In this document: piece by piece, positions 7,719-15,743 of the stretch
How positions within the stretch are numbered: position 1 is the stretch's first letter
How the letters are laid out: each line of letters begins with the position of its first letter
Assembly: GCF_045310525.1 (NCBI RefSeq)
Contig: NZ_JBJHZY010000001.1
Location: 682,001 to 746,000 of the forward strand
Reading direction: 5' to 3'
Origin: Clostridium_AT radicumherbarum
GTDB taxonomy: Bacteria; Bacillota; Clostridia; Clostridiales; Clostridiaceae
DNA: 64,000 nucleotides
The notes under the pieces: model-generated
What the model was told of the DNA's origin: nothing
The model's input: the letters and a program-made list of their open reading frames with translations, nothing else
Databases searched by the model: none
Position numbers and translations under genes: made by a program

Positions 7719-8691
7719 CAACAAAAGCTTTTTGCGGAATACCGTAGATAGAATCAAGCCTCTTATTAATAAAGAAAATATATATGTTGTTACAAATGAA
7801 GAATACTTGGATAAAATTTATGAAGAGCTTCCGGAAGTTTTAAAAGAAAATATTTTTGTGGAGCCTGCAAATAAAGAGACCGCCACCTGCATAGGTTTAT
7901 CTGCTGTAAAACTTCTTAAAATGGACAAAGATGCTACCATGGTAGTTCTTCCTTCTGATCATTATATTGAAGGGGACAAATTATTTATAGATACTCTATC
8001 ACAGGCTGTAGAAATTGCTGAACGCAGAAGAGGATTAATAACCATAGGAGTAGCTCCCTCAAGACCTGAAACTGGCTATGGCTATATTGAAATGGGGGAA
8101 AGAATATATGGAGATATTGCATCATTTAAGGTTGAGAGATTTACAGAGAAACCCAACATTGAAGTAGCTAAGGACTTTCTCCTTAAAGGCACCTATCTGT
8201 GGAACAGCGGCATGTTTGTGTGGAGAGCAGATGTGTTCCTAAGGGAGATGGAAAAATATCTACCTAAAATGTATAGAAACATGATGAATATTTATCAAAG
8301 TATTGGCACCGAAAATGAAATTGGAACTATTAAGGAACAATACGAGCTTATAGATGGAATTTCAGTGGATTTTGGAGTTATGCAGAAGACAAGAAAGGCC
8401 TATGTTATAAAATGTGAATTTGCCTGGGATGATATAGGTACCTTTGCTTCCATGGGGAGATTTCTTAATATTTTCAGAGGCAATAATGTTTCAGGAACTA
8501 CCTACATGGAGCAGTGTGAAAATTGTTTCGTTTTTGGTAGAGATAAGCTTATAATTGGTTTTGGAATTAAAGACTTAGTAATAGTTGACGCTGGAGATGT
8601 AATACTGGTAATGGATAAAAATAAGGATCAGGAAATAAAACATCTAGTCAATGGACTTAATGATCAGGAAGGCTTATCCGAATTTCTATAA
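7624..8691 (+). CDS. manC: Mannose-1-phosphate guanylyltransferase (GDP-mannose pyrophosphorylase)
   Basis: 355 residues, mononucleotidyltransferase type. The N-terminal ALILAGGKGLRLYPLSREK is the nucleotide-binding pyrophosphorylase signature with the NPKQFL motif of the mannose enzymes. VVLPSDHYI is the nucleotide-sugar loop, FTEKPNIEVAKDFL the second signature, and LWNSGMFVWRADVFL the sugar-phosphate binding region. The C-terminal part is a short beta-helix without a phosphomannose isomerase cupin. It makes GDP-mannose from GTP and mannose-1-phosphate for glycans. Initiation is at TTG 7624 with GGAGTGAT (7611-7618) at correct spacing; no ATG fits. It is alone in its transcription unit and ends at a strong terminator. 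Confidence 0.88.
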   Translation: MLYALILAGGKGLRLYPLSREKNPKQFLKVINNKSFLRNTVDRIKPLINKENIYVVTNEEYLDKIYEELPEVLKENIFVEPANKETATCIGLSAVKLLKMDKDATMVVLPSDHYIEGDKLFIDTLSQAVEIAERRRGLITIGVAPSRPETGYGYIEMGERIYGDIASFKVERFTEKPNIEVAKDFLLKGTYLWNSGMFVWRADVFLREMEKYLPKMYRNMMNIYQSIGTENEIGTIKEQYELIDGISVDFGVMQKTRKAYVIKCEFAWDDIGTFASMGRFLNIFRGNNVSGTTYMEQCENCFVFGRDKLIIGFGIKDLVIVDAGDVILVMDKNKDQEIKHLVNGLNDQEGLSEFL

Positions 8692-8704
8692 AGTATATAA
8701 AATT

Positions 8705-8735
8705 ACAGGTGTTTTAATAAGGCACCTGTTTTTTT
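8705..8735 (+). terminator. Terminator after manC
   Basis: ACAGGTG (8705-8711) and CACCTGT (8723-8729) pair with an 11-nt loop, followed by seven T. Confidence 0.85.
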
Positions 8736-8790
8736 GATCAATAAGTACATTTTAAGTAATTAAAATTATTATGAAAATGGAAATGTTAAA

Positions 8791-8819
8791 TTGATAATTA
8801 AAAAAATAATTTGTATAAT
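8791..8819 (+). promoter_or_regulatory. SigA promoter for the GNAT gene
   Basis: TTGATA (8791-8796), a 17-nt spacer and a perfect TATAAT (8814-8819), 31 bp before the start codon. Confidence 0.75.
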
Positions 8820-8850
8820 TAAGAAAATAATATTTTTATAGGAGTAGAAG

Positions 8851-9402
8851 ATGGAAACAAATTTATTTCATGAATTAGAAGGCCCAAAAGTCTATTTTAA
8901 GCCATTAAATATTGGTGATGCTCAAGAAATACATAATTATGCTTCAAATAAGGAGGTTTCACGGTTTATAGGCTGGAATTTAATGAATACCCTAGAAGAT
9001 ACTACTAAACATATTGAAACAATGTTAAAACGTGAATCAGCAGGTACTCATTTATATGCATCCGTTGCACTAAAAGCAACTCATGAAATTATTGGCACTG
9101 CCATGATTTTTAATTTTGACAAAGAAGCAAACCAAGCAGAAATTGGTTATGTATTTCATAAAGACCATTGGGGTAAGGGCTATGGAACAGAGAGCGTTGC
9201 ATTGATAAGTGATTTCGCTTTTGAATCACTTAAGCTGCACAAACTTCATGCTAATGTAGTTGATGCTAATGTTGGTTCTTCTCGAATATTAGAAAAGAAC
9301 GGGTATTTGCTGGAAGGAAGATTAAGAGACCACTTTTTTATAGAACATAAATACTATGATGCCATGTTATTCGGTAAAATCAAAATGAAGGATAGCAAAT
9401 AA
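8851..9402 (+). CDS. GNAT family N-acetyltransferase (RimJ/RimL type)
   Basis: A 183-residue protein with the GNAT layout of the RimJ/RimL/SpeG-like branch. VYFKPLNIGDAQEIHNYASN at the N-terminus is followed by IGTAMIFNF (strand 4), EIGYVFHKDHWGKGYGTES with the acetyl-CoA pyrophosphate loop near residue 110, and LHANVVDANVGSSRILEKNGYLLEGRLRDH, the usual C-terminal signature. Such enzymes acetylate protein N-termini, ribosomal proteins, antibiotics or small amines; the substrate is not apparent here. GGAG precedes the ATG. It appears to be the first gene of a two-gene unit with the DUF1275 gene 62 bp downstream. Confidence 0.85.
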   Translation: METNLFHELEGPKVYFKPLNIGDAQEIHNYASNKEVSRFIGWNLMNTLEDTTKHIETMLKRESAGTHLYASVALKATHEIIGTAMIFNFDKEANQAEIGYVFHKDHWGKGYGTESVALISDFAFESLKLHKLHANVVDANVGSSRILEKNGYLLEGRLRDHFFIEHKYYDAMLFGKIKMKDSK

Positions 9403-9464
9403 GAACTCTAGTATTTTATTTATGATTTGCATATTTAAATGGCAATTGATTGGAGGCACTAGCT

Positions 9465-10130
9465 ATGTTTAGAAGAAAATATGCACAGATGTCTGAATCC
9501 TATTTCTTAGGTGCCTTACTTACAATAGTAGGCGGATTTTTAGATGCTCATACATATATTTCACGAGGAAATGTTTTCGCTAATGCGCAAACTGGGAATA
9601 TTATTTTATGGGGCTTAAATCTAGCTGAAAAGAATTGGGATAAGGCATTTCATTATATGATTCCTATATTGGCATTTGTTTTAGGAGTTTTTATTTCAGA
9701 AAAGATTAAAAGTAAATTTAAACAAAATTCTAATATTCATTGGAGACAAATTGTAGTAGGAATAGAAATTATAGTTTTAGCTATTGTTTCATTTATTCCC
9801 CCGGGAAATATGAATATTATTGCAAATTCAGCTGTTTCTTTTGTTTGTTCTTTGCAGTACGATAGTTTTCGAAGATTTACAACAACCTTTTGTACTGGCA
9901 ATCTTCGTATTGCAACAGAGCAGTTATATATATATACACTTACAAAAAATGCTAATGCAAGAACTAAGAGTTTACAAACCTATGGGATTATCTTCTTTTT
10001 TATTGTTGGAGTTGTTTTAGGAGCCTTTTTAACAAAAATTTTTATTGAAAAAGCTCTATTATTTAATTGCGCTTTATTAATTGTTATATTTTGCATGATG
10101 TTTATTAAAGAAGATAATGTAAAAAAATAA
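9465..10130 (+). CDS. DUF1275 (YoaK) family membrane protein
   Basis: About 221 residues with six predicted membrane segments. The family signature GGFLDAHTYISRGNVFANAQTGNII sits in the first third, and NSAVSFVCSLQYDSFRRF...TTFCTGNLR in the middle repeats the same kind of motif, as usual in DUF1275. The start is ATG 9465 because GGAGG (9452-9456) lies 8 nt upstream; a longer frame from TTG 9450 would contain its own ribosome-binding site. The function of the family is unknown. A complex terminator follows immediately. Confidence 0.85.
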   Translation: MFRRKYAQMSESYFLGALLTIVGGFLDAHTYISRGNVFANAQTGNIILWGLNLAEKNWDKAFHYMIPILAFVLGVFISEKIKSKFKQNSNIHWRQIVVGIEIIVLAIVSFIPPGNMNIIANSAVSFVCSLQYDSFRRFTTTFCTGNLRIATEQLYIYTLTKNANARTKSLQTYGIIFFFIVGVVLGAFLTKIFIEKALLFNCALLIVIFCMMFIKEDNVKK

Positions 10131-10202
10131 GCCACGAGACCTTGATAGGCCCTCTATCAAGTAGATAGAGGGTAGTTCAGAAACTACCCGTGGCTTTTTT
10201 TA
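10131..10202. terminator. Branched bidirectional terminator
   Basis: An outer stem GCCACG/CGTGGC (10131-10136/10189-10194) encloses CCCTCTATC/GATAGAGGG (10150-10158/10164-10172) and GGGTAGTT/AACTACCC (10170-10177/10182-10189). CTTGATAG/CTATCAAG (10141-10148/10154-10161) offers a competing fold. A T-run follows on plus and an A-run precedes, so it can end both the DUF1275 gene and the minus-strand DUF6465 gene. Confidence 0.8.
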
Positions 10203-10598
10203 TATTTCTACAGTGTAAGTTTCATTTTCATTAACTAAGCAATAAACCTTGTTTTCTTCAGGCTTGTAATATAATTTTAAACTTTTAACCTTCAACATCT
10301 CTATTTTAGCTTCAAGTTCTGTATATATTTGTTCAAGCATTTTTTCATAGGATACTTGTTTGCCATAAAATTCAACAAACAATTCTGGTTTTAAGGATTT
10401 CTTCTTTACTTTTTTCGTTGTTTCTAGTACTATTTTTTCCCCATTGTCAACAATAGTTACAACCTTGTCTTTTAAGTCCTTTGTAGCTTTACTAACATTT
10501 TCTTTTGTAATAGTTTTTGATACATCCTGAGCAGCTTTTTTGGCAGCACTTGTAACATCGTCTATTACCTTGTTAATATCCTTTTTTTTACTTACCAT
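10200..10598 (-). CDS. DUF6465 family protein
   Basis: The true product is 132 residues, starting MVSKKKDINKVIDDVT at the ATG 10598-10596. GGAGGG lies 7 nt upstream, so a longer frame reaching 10682 is rejected. The N-terminal half is an alanine/lysine-rich amphipathic helix (DVTSAAKKAAQDVSKTITKENVSKATKDLKDKV), reminiscent of phasin-like or histone-like segments. The C-terminal half (LFVEFYGKQVSYEKMLEQIYTEL...LKLYYKPEENKVYCLVNENETYTVEI) is the conserved DUF6465 domain. Function is unknown. It is monocistronic, with an extended -10 promoter just upstream. Confidence 0.75.
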   Translation of the reverse strand: MVSKKKDINKVIDDVTSAAKKAAQDVSKTITKENVSKATKDLKDKVVTIVDNGEKIVLETTKKVKKKSLKPELFVEFYGKQVSYEKMLEQIYTELEAKIEMLKVKSLKLYYKPEENKVYCLVNENETYTVEI

Positions 10599-10625
10599 TT
10601 TTATCCCTCCATATTTTTTATAATG

Positions 10626-10634
10626 ATTATACCA
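10626..10634 (-). promoter_or_regulatory. Extended -10 promoter of the DUF6465 gene
   Basis: On the minus strand TGG-TATAAT occupies 10634-10626, about 28 bp upstream of the start codon; the -35 region is weak, as common with an extended -10. Confidence 0.5.
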
Positions 10635-10800
10635 TAAATATCCATAATGTTTAGATAAAATTTCTAGAGGCATCGTTTTCAATTTAAAAATTTTTAACTT
10701 TTATTTTCTTGTGAAGAGCAAAAGTTTTAAGAATAACAAACTCATAATAAAGTTGTTATATTTTATAAAGGTGCTTCTTAACAATTAATTAATAAAAAAG

Positions 10801-10829
10801 TTGACAGAAATAGTCGGATTATGTATAAT
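10801..10829 (+). promoter_or_regulatory. SigA promoter of the cysteine operon
   Basis: Consensus TTGACA (10801-10806), 17-nt spacer, consensus TATAAT (10824-10829), placing the start of the T-box transcript near 10836. Confidence 0.9.
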
Positions 10830-10835
10830 AAGTCC

Positions 10836-11138
10836 ATCGAGATTGTTTCTTAAGTATTATGAAAATAAAAATGCTGTGATAAGAAATAGTAGCATGGGGT
10901 AAGCTGACAGAGAAGAATCCTCCTAGCTGAAAGGGATTCTGAGTGTAACTTGTGTGAATGCGTCTTTGAGCACTGCCTCGAACAAAGTAGACGGCAGCGT
11001 GTACGCGCGTTAAAGCGTTAAGGTATGTTAGTACCTGATTATGAGATTTCATTACATTTTATTTGTGTTAATGATAATTAGAGTGGAACCGCGGAATATA
11101 ACTTCTGCCTCTAGGTATTTAGAGGCAGGAGTTTTTTG
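10836..11138 (+). ncRNA. T-box leader, predicted tRNA-Cys sensor
   Basis: The T-box core GTGGAACCGCGG is at 11083-11094. Stem I has an apical helix AGAATCC/GGATTCT. The 3' specifier side reads GTGTGAA-TGC-GTCTTTGAG, giving TGC (10959-10961), a Cys codon. The NCCA-pairing bulge is TGGA, which pairs with tRNAs carrying U73; tRNA-Cys has U73, tRNA-Met does not. Both signals agree with cysteine and with the downstream sulfur genes. A perfect-promoter start and the terminator at 11101-11137 bound the element. Confidence 0.9.
11101..11137 (+). terminator. T-box terminator
   Basis: ACTTCTGCCTCTA (11101-11113) pairs over 13 bp (one G-U) with TAGAGGCAGGAGT (11120-11132), followed by TTTTTT. Uncharged tRNA would stabilise the competing antiterminator around the T-box core. 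Confidence 0.9.
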
Positions 11139-11215
11139 TTTTTAATCCAGAATTTTCATTTTGATAGTTGCTTAGGAATAAAATCTTTAAATTAATTTAA
11201 TTTGGAGGTGTTATT

Positions 11216-12364
11216 TTGAAAATTGAATCACTATTAATTCATGGAGGAATAGATGGGGATGAGCACACTGGTGCTGTTAATGTGCCCATATATCAGACCT
11301 CTACTTACAAACAGCCTAAGTTTGGGGTAAACAAGGGATATGAGTATTCTAGAACAGGAAACCCAACAAGAGAAGCTCTAGAAAAGCTAATAGCTGATTT
11401 AGAAGAAGGCTACAGAGGCTTTGCATTTGCTTCAGGCATGGCAGCTACAACTGCTGTCTTATCTCTATTAAATGCTGGGGATAAAGTTATAATCCCAAAT
11501 AATTTATATGGCGGAACCTTTAGGGTGTTGGACAAGGTGTTTAATCACTTTGGTATAACCTACATTATAGTAGATACTTCAAATTTAGAAGAGGTTAAAA
11601 ACGCAGTAGATGAAGCTGTTAAGGCAATTTTTATTGAGACTCCTACAAATCCTCTTATGGATATAACAGACATAAAAGAAATAGCTAGGATTGCTAAAGA
11701 AAATAGTATTTACACTATAGTTGACAATACCTTTATGACGCCTTATCTTCAAAAACCTATTTCTTTAGGCGCTGATATAGTAATTCATAGTTCTACAAAG
11801 TATATAGGCGGACATAGTGATGTAGTTTCTGGACTTGTAGTTGTTAGTAATAAGGAATTAGCTGAAAGACTTCATTTTATACAAAATTCCACTGGCGGCG
11901 TGCTTGCACCATTTGATTCCTTTTTATTAATTAGAGGTATAAAAACTCTGGCAGTAAGAATGGACAGACACCTTTCAAATGCTAAAATTGTTGCTGAGTT
12001 TTTAAAAGACAGAGAGGAAGTAGAGAAGGTTTATTATCCTGGCTTTGTAAGTCATAAAGGTCATGAGATACAAAAAAATCAGGCAAAGGGCTTTGGAGGC
12101 ATGATTTCCTTTGTACTGAAAGATGGCAATGATTATAAAAAGTTTCTTGAGAGCTTAGAGATGATAACCTTCGGTGAAAGCCTTGGAGGGGTTGAATCCT
12201 TAGTGTGCCATCCTGCTTCAATGACACATGGCTCCTTACCATATGATTTAAGACAAAAGGTTGGAATTGTAGATAATTTAATAAGGTTATCTGTGGGCAT
12301 AGAAAGCTCAGAGGATATAATTAAGGATTTGGAAAATGCATTTAAAAACAGTAGTTTAAAATAA
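11216..12364 (+). CDS. PLP-dependent transsulfuration enzyme (cystathionine gamma-lyase/synthase family)
   Basis: 382 residues of the Cys/Met metabolism PLP family. HGGIDGDEHTGAVNVPIYQTSTY at the N-terminus, YEYSRTGNPTREALE for cofactor phosphate binding, FASGMAATTAVLSLL, and VIHSSTKYIGGHSDVVSG with the Schiff-base Lys near residue 199 are all present, as is the C-terminal SLGGVESLVCHPASMTH. The family includes cystathionine gamma-lyase (MccB), gamma-synthase and O-acetylhomoserine sulfhydrylase. The Cys T-box and cystine-type transporter favour cystathionine gamma-lyase or homocysteine-to-cysteine conversion. Start is TTG 11216, with GGAGG 7 nt upstream. Exact reaction not decidable by eye. 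Confidence 0.85.
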   Translation: MKIESLLIHGGIDGDEHTGAVNVPIYQTSTYKQPKFGVNKGYEYSRTGNPTREALEKLIADLEEGYRGFAFASGMAATTAVLSLLNAGDKVIIPNNLYGGTFRVLDKVFNHFGITYIIVDTSNLEEVKNAVDEAVKAIFIETPTNPLMDITDIKEIARIAKENSIYTIVDNTFMTPYLQKPISLGADIVIHSSTKYIGGHSDVVSGLVVVSNKELAERLHFIQNSTGGVLAPFDSFLLIRGIKTLAVRMDRHLSNAKIVAEFLKDREEVEKVYYPGFVSHKGHEIQKNQAKGFGGMISFVLKDGNDYKKFLESLEMITFGESLGGVESLVCHPASMTHGSLPYDLRQKVGIVDNLIRLSVGIESSEDIIKDLENAFKNSSLK

Positions 12365-12402
12365 ATAATAATTAAAAAAATATAATTTTTGGAGGAATAG
12401 CT

Positions 12403-13221
12403 ATGAAAAAGAAAAATTTATTTATAAGCGCAGCATTAGCATTAACAGTGGTTTTAGGTGTTACAGGCTGCACTACAAATACTGGTGGAAATAACGCAGC
12501 ATCACAAAAAACACCAAGTAATTTATTAGAAACAATTAAAAGTAATGGTAAAATTCGAATAGGTACTGAAGGGACCTATGCTCCCTTTACCTTCCATGAT
12601 AAAGATGGAAAGTTAACTGGTTTTGATGTAGATATAGCAAATGAGATTGCAGCTCGACTTGGAGTTAAGGCAGAATTTGTTGAGACAAAATGGGATGGAA
12701 TGTTTGCTGGTCTCGATGCAAAAAGATTTGATGCGGTAATAAATGAAGTTTCAGTTAGACCTGATCGTGAAGCTAAATATGATTTTTCTACTCCTTATAT
12801 AGTTTCAAGAGCAGTACTTGTTGTAAGAAATGATAATACTGATATTACAAAGTTTGAAGATTTAAAGGGTAAGAAATCTGCACAATCTTTAACAAGTAAT
12901 CTTGCAGATATAGCTAAAAAATATGGTGCACAAATCGTAACAAGTGATAGCTTTAATCAATCTGTGGACTTATTAACCTCAAAGAGAGTAGATGCTACTA
13001 TTAATGATAGTTTATCTTACTTAGATCTTAAAAAGCAAAAGCCTGATGCTCCTATTAAGACTGTTGCAGATTACAACAATGCAGAGCAAAGTGCAGTTTT
13101 ATTTAATAAAGGCAACAAGGAATTAGTGGATGCTGTAAATAAGGCTCTTGCTGATATGAAGGCAGATGGAACCTACTTGAAGATTTCAAATAAATGGTTT
13201 GGTACTGACGTTTCAAAATAA
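12403..13221 (+). CDS. Amino-acid (probably cystine) ABC transporter substrate-binding lipoprotein
   Basis: 272 residues. A signal peptide ends in the lipobox GVTGC near residue 23, followed by a Thr/Asn/Gly linker. The mature part has the family 3 solute-binding signature KIRIGTEGTYAPFTFHDKDG near residue 50, then GFDVDIANEIAARLG and KWDGMFAGLDAKRFDAVINEV. It sits outside the membrane and delivers a polar amino acid to the permease encoded next. Location behind a Cys-type T-box and a transsulfuration enzyme points to cystine or cysteine, as in TcyA/TcyJ proteins. GGAGG precedes the ATG. Confidence 0.88.
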   Translation: MKKKNLFISAALALTVVLGVTGCTTNTGGNNAASQKTPSNLLETIKSNGKIRIGTEGTYAPFTFHDKDGKLTGFDVDIANEIAARLGVKAEFVETKWDGMFAGLDAKRFDAVINEVSVRPDREAKYDFSTPYIVSRAVLVVRNDNTDITKFEDLKGKKSAQSLTSNLADIAKKYGAQIVTSDSFNQSVDLLTSKRVDATINDSLSYLDLKKQKPDAPIKTVADYNNAEQSAVLFNKGNKELVDAVNKALADMKADGTYLKISNKWFGTDVSK

Positions 13222-13233
13222 AGTGGTGATAAA

Positions 13234-13917
13234 ATGAATTTAGATGAGAATACCTTAAGAATTATAAATATACTAAAAGATTCCTTTTTCCCAATGTTAA
13301 AGGCGGGACTGCAGTTTACAGTTCCCCTTACCTTAATATCTTTTATCTTAGGATTAGTTCTTGCACTGCTTACAGCACTAGCAAGATTATCAAGATTTAA
13401 GCCCCTTGCATTCATTGCTAGATTTTATGTTTGGATAATAAGAGGAACACCATTATTAGTTCAATTATTTATTATATTTTATGGACTTCCTATGGCTGGA
13501 ATAACACTTAATGAATTAACAGCTGCGATAATAGGCTTTACTCTAAGTGTAGGAGCATATAATTCTGAAGTTATAAGAGCAGCCATTTTATCTATTCCTA
13601 AGGGTCAGTGGGAAGCTGCTTATTCTATTGGTATGACAGATAATCAAGCACTTAGACGAGTAATTTTACCTCAAGCAGCCAGAGTATCAATACCGCCCTT
13701 AGCAAATTCTTTTATTAGTTTAGTTAAAGATACCTCACTTGCAGCTACTATTACTGTTGCTGAAATGTTCCAAATAGCGCAGAGGATAACAGCTGCAACC
13801 TATGAACCACTTTGGATATATTGTGAAGTAGCAGTAATCTATCTTATATTCTGCACTGTATTATCAGCACTGCAGAATAAATTGGAGAATAGACTGGCAC
13901 GTTATGTGACAAAGTAG
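13234..13917 (+). CDS. Amino-acid ABC transporter permease
   Basis: 227 residues with five hydrophobic segments, including PMLKAGLQFTVPLTLISFILG and the loop motif EAAYSIGMTDNQALRRVILPQA (EAA motif) near residue 130 that contacts the ATPase. This is the HisM/GlnP permease family and forms the membrane channel, probably as a homodimer. It starts 12 nt after the binding-protein gene with GTGGTGAT as ribosome-binding site and is followed 19 nt later by the ATPase gene. Cystine specificity is inferred from context. Confidence 0.9.
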   Translation: MNLDENTLRIINILKDSFFPMLKAGLQFTVPLTLISFILGLVLALLTALARLSRFKPLAFIARFYVWIIRGTPLLVQLFIIFYGLPMAGITLNELTAAIIGFTLSVGAYNSEVIRAAILSIPKGQWEAAYSIGMTDNQALRRVILPQAARVSIPPLANSFISLVKDTSLAATITVAEMFQIAQRITAATYEPLWIYCEVAVIYLIFCTVLSALQNKLENRLARYVTK

Positions 13918-13936
13918 TAGTAAAGGAGAGAAATCT

Positions 13937-14680
13937 ATGATAAATATAAAGAATCTGCATAAAAGCTTTGGAAATAATGAAGTTTTAAAAGGGATAGATT
14001 TACAGATAAATAAAGGTGAGACTGCAGTTATAATAGGGCCTTCAGGCTCAGGAAAAACTACACTTCTTCGCTGCATTAACCTATTGGAAATTCCCAGTGA
14101 AGGATCCATTTCTATAGGTAAAAATGAACTTGATTTTAATGGAAGCAAGAGGATATCAAATTTTGAGGTAATAGCACTTAGAAAACAGACTGGAATGGTA
14201 TTTCAAGGCTTTTATCTGTTTCCTCACATGACAGTTATTGAAAATATTATGGAGGGGCAAGTTTCAGTTTTGAAACGATCAAAGAGTGAAGCCCGTGAAA
14301 AAGGTCTTAAACTTCTTCAAAAGGTGGGACTTTTAGAGAAAAGTGAATATTATCCTCATGAGCTTTCTGGAGGTCAGCAGCAAAGAGTAGCTATTGCTCG
14401 TGCTATGGCTATGGAGCCTGAGGTGCTGTTATTTGATGAACCAACCTCAGCCTTAGATCCAGAGCTTGCTCAGGAAGTGTTAAATGTTATGAAGGAGCTT
14501 TCTAAAGAAGGAATGACTATGGTAGTAGTTACCCATAAAATGAGTTTTGCAAGAGATGTTGCACATAAAGTAGTTTTTATGGAACAGGGACAAATTGTTG
14601 AAAGCGGAGCCCCTAGTTTCGTATTTGAAAATACCAATAATGAGCGGTTAAAACGCTTTTTAAGCTTGGTTGAGGATTAA
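13937..14680 (+). CDS. Amino-acid ABC transporter ATP-binding protein
   Basis: 247 residues. Walker A GPSGSGKTTLLRC near residue 34, Q-loop FQGFYLFPHMTVIENI, signature LSGGQQQRVAIARAMA near residue 142, Walker B VLLFDEPTSALDPE and the H-loop VVTHKM are all intact. It belongs to the GlnQ/HisP polar amino-acid group and energises the permease encoded upstream. AAAGGAGAG precedes the ATG. It is the last gene of the four-gene sulfur operon, closed by the terminator at 14713. Confidence 0.93.
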   Translation: MINIKNLHKSFGNNEVLKGIDLQINKGETAVIIGPSGSGKTTLLRCINLLEIPSEGSISIGKNELDFNGSKRISNFEVIALRKQTGMVFQGFYLFPHMTVIENIMEGQVSVLKRSKSEAREKGLKLLQKVGLLEKSEYYPHELSGGQQQRVAIARAMAMEPEVLLFDEPTSALDPELAQEVLNVMKELSKEGMTMVVVTHKMSFARDVAHKVVFMEQGQIVESGAPSFVFENTNNERLKRFLSLVED

Positions 14681-14712
14681 AAAAGAATGGTCTATATAAT
14701 TTTTATTAAAAG

Positions 14713-14745
14713 AACTCTTAGATTTTTATATCTAAGGGTTTTTTT
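14713..14745 (+). terminator. Terminator of the cysteine operon
   Basis: AACTCTTAGAT (14713-14723) pairs with ATCTAAGGGTT (14730-14740), with one G-U, followed by a T7 run. The 200 bases downstream to the next gene show nothing further I can support. Confidence 0.85.
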
Positions 14746-14953
14746 ACATTATATTATGAGCCTAATTATAAATAGAATATTGTATATAATAGTATTAAAT
14801 AAATTTAACTTTTGTTTTGGAAATAAAAGTGGTAATATAAGAGATATGTGTATTCATAGGAGTTTTAAGGAAATATACTTAGGTTGAATTATTATTTAAT
14901 TCATCAATCCAATTAAAGAGAAACACTTATAATGTGAATTCGAGGTTGTAATA

Positions 14954-15634
14954 ATGAATATAAATTATGTGTTATTAGTAAGGGCAATATATACAGGATT
15001 ATTTACTGGAATTGTTATAGCTATTCCAATGGGACCAGCCGGCTTTGAATCTGTACGGTGGACAATTACTAAAGGCCTTAAGTTTGGAGTAGGAGTGGCA
15101 GCAGGGTCTTTAATAGCTGATGCTATAGATGTTATGTTAATAAATTTTGGACTCTTAGAGCTAATTGAAACTAATAAGCTTTTAGAAATATTTTTTTGGG
15201 AGATTTCAGGAATAATTATATTTTATATAGGTTACAGGGCCTTAAAAAATAGTAAAAAGGACTTAGCTGAAAGAGAAAGAGAAGAAAATACCAGAATCGA
15301 AGAGGATATGAAAAAATCTAAAGCAATATTTACTGGTTTTTTAGTTAACATTTCTAATCCTATGACTCACTTTTTCTGGCTTACCTTAAGCAGCACTGTA
15401 ATAAGAATATGGAGAAGCTACGGCAGATTAGTTTATTTTGTCTTTGCCGTTCTCATGCTTTGTGGTATGTTTTTAAGTCTCTTTGCAATTAATTATTTAG
15501 CTTCCCATGGTAAAAAATTTGCTGCACCAAAGGTATCAGGCAAACTTTCATCTGTGTTAAATTATGTGATACTAGCCTTTGGAATTGGCTTTTTCGCAAA
15601 AGGAATTTATACCTTAGTTATGTATTTAAAATAA
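14954..15634 (+). CDS. LysE family transporter
   Basis: 226 residues with six hydrophobic segments. AIYTGLFTGIVIAIPMGPAGFESVRWTITKGLKFGVGVAAGSLIADAIDV resembles the N-terminal LysE/RhtB signature (PxGP motif, G-rich second helix). A charged central loop KNSKKDLAEREREENTRIEEDMKK separates it from the second half, where FLVNISNPMTHFFWL is the matching NP motif. Members export amino acids or related metabolites across the membrane; no substrate is evident. Monocistronic, with GAGG before the ATG and a long terminator after. Confidence 0.83.
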   Translation: MNINYVLLVRAIYTGLFTGIVIAIPMGPAGFESVRWTITKGLKFGVGVAAGSLIADAIDVMLINFGLLELIETNKLLEIFFWEISGIIIFYIGYRALKNSKKDLAEREREENTRIEEDMKKSKAIFTGFLVNISNPMTHFFWLTLSSTVIRIWRSYGRLVYFVFAVLMLCGMFLSLFAINYLASHGKKFAAPKVSGKLSSVLNYVILAFGIGFFAKGIYTLVMYLK

Positions 15635-15657
15635 TAAAGTAAATCTAATATGAATTT

Positions 15658-15704
15658 AGCTGCGGCGTATAAATAATTATATATTTTATATGCTGCAGCT
15701 TTTT
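15658..15704 (+). terminator. Terminator after the LysE gene
   Basis: AGCTGCGGCGTATAAA (15658-15673) pairs over 16 bp (two G-U) with TTTATATGCTGCAGCT (15685-15700), then a T-run. Confidence 0.85.
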
Positions 15705-15743
15705 ATGTTCTTTTTCATCTATACTTATTGCTTTAAGGATGCC

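Noticed and set aside
9450..9464. TTG 9450 as start of the DUF1275 gene
   Set aside because: The frame between 9450 and 9465 contains the GGAGG that serves ATG 9465.
10819..11052. 77-codon minus-strand frame
   Set aside because: Lies entirely antisense to the T-box Stem I; composition reflects structured RNA.
14687..14887. 66-codon plus-strand frame after the cysteine operon
   Set aside because: It runs through the operon terminator, has no ribosome-binding site and no recognisable domain; chance A+T-rich frame.
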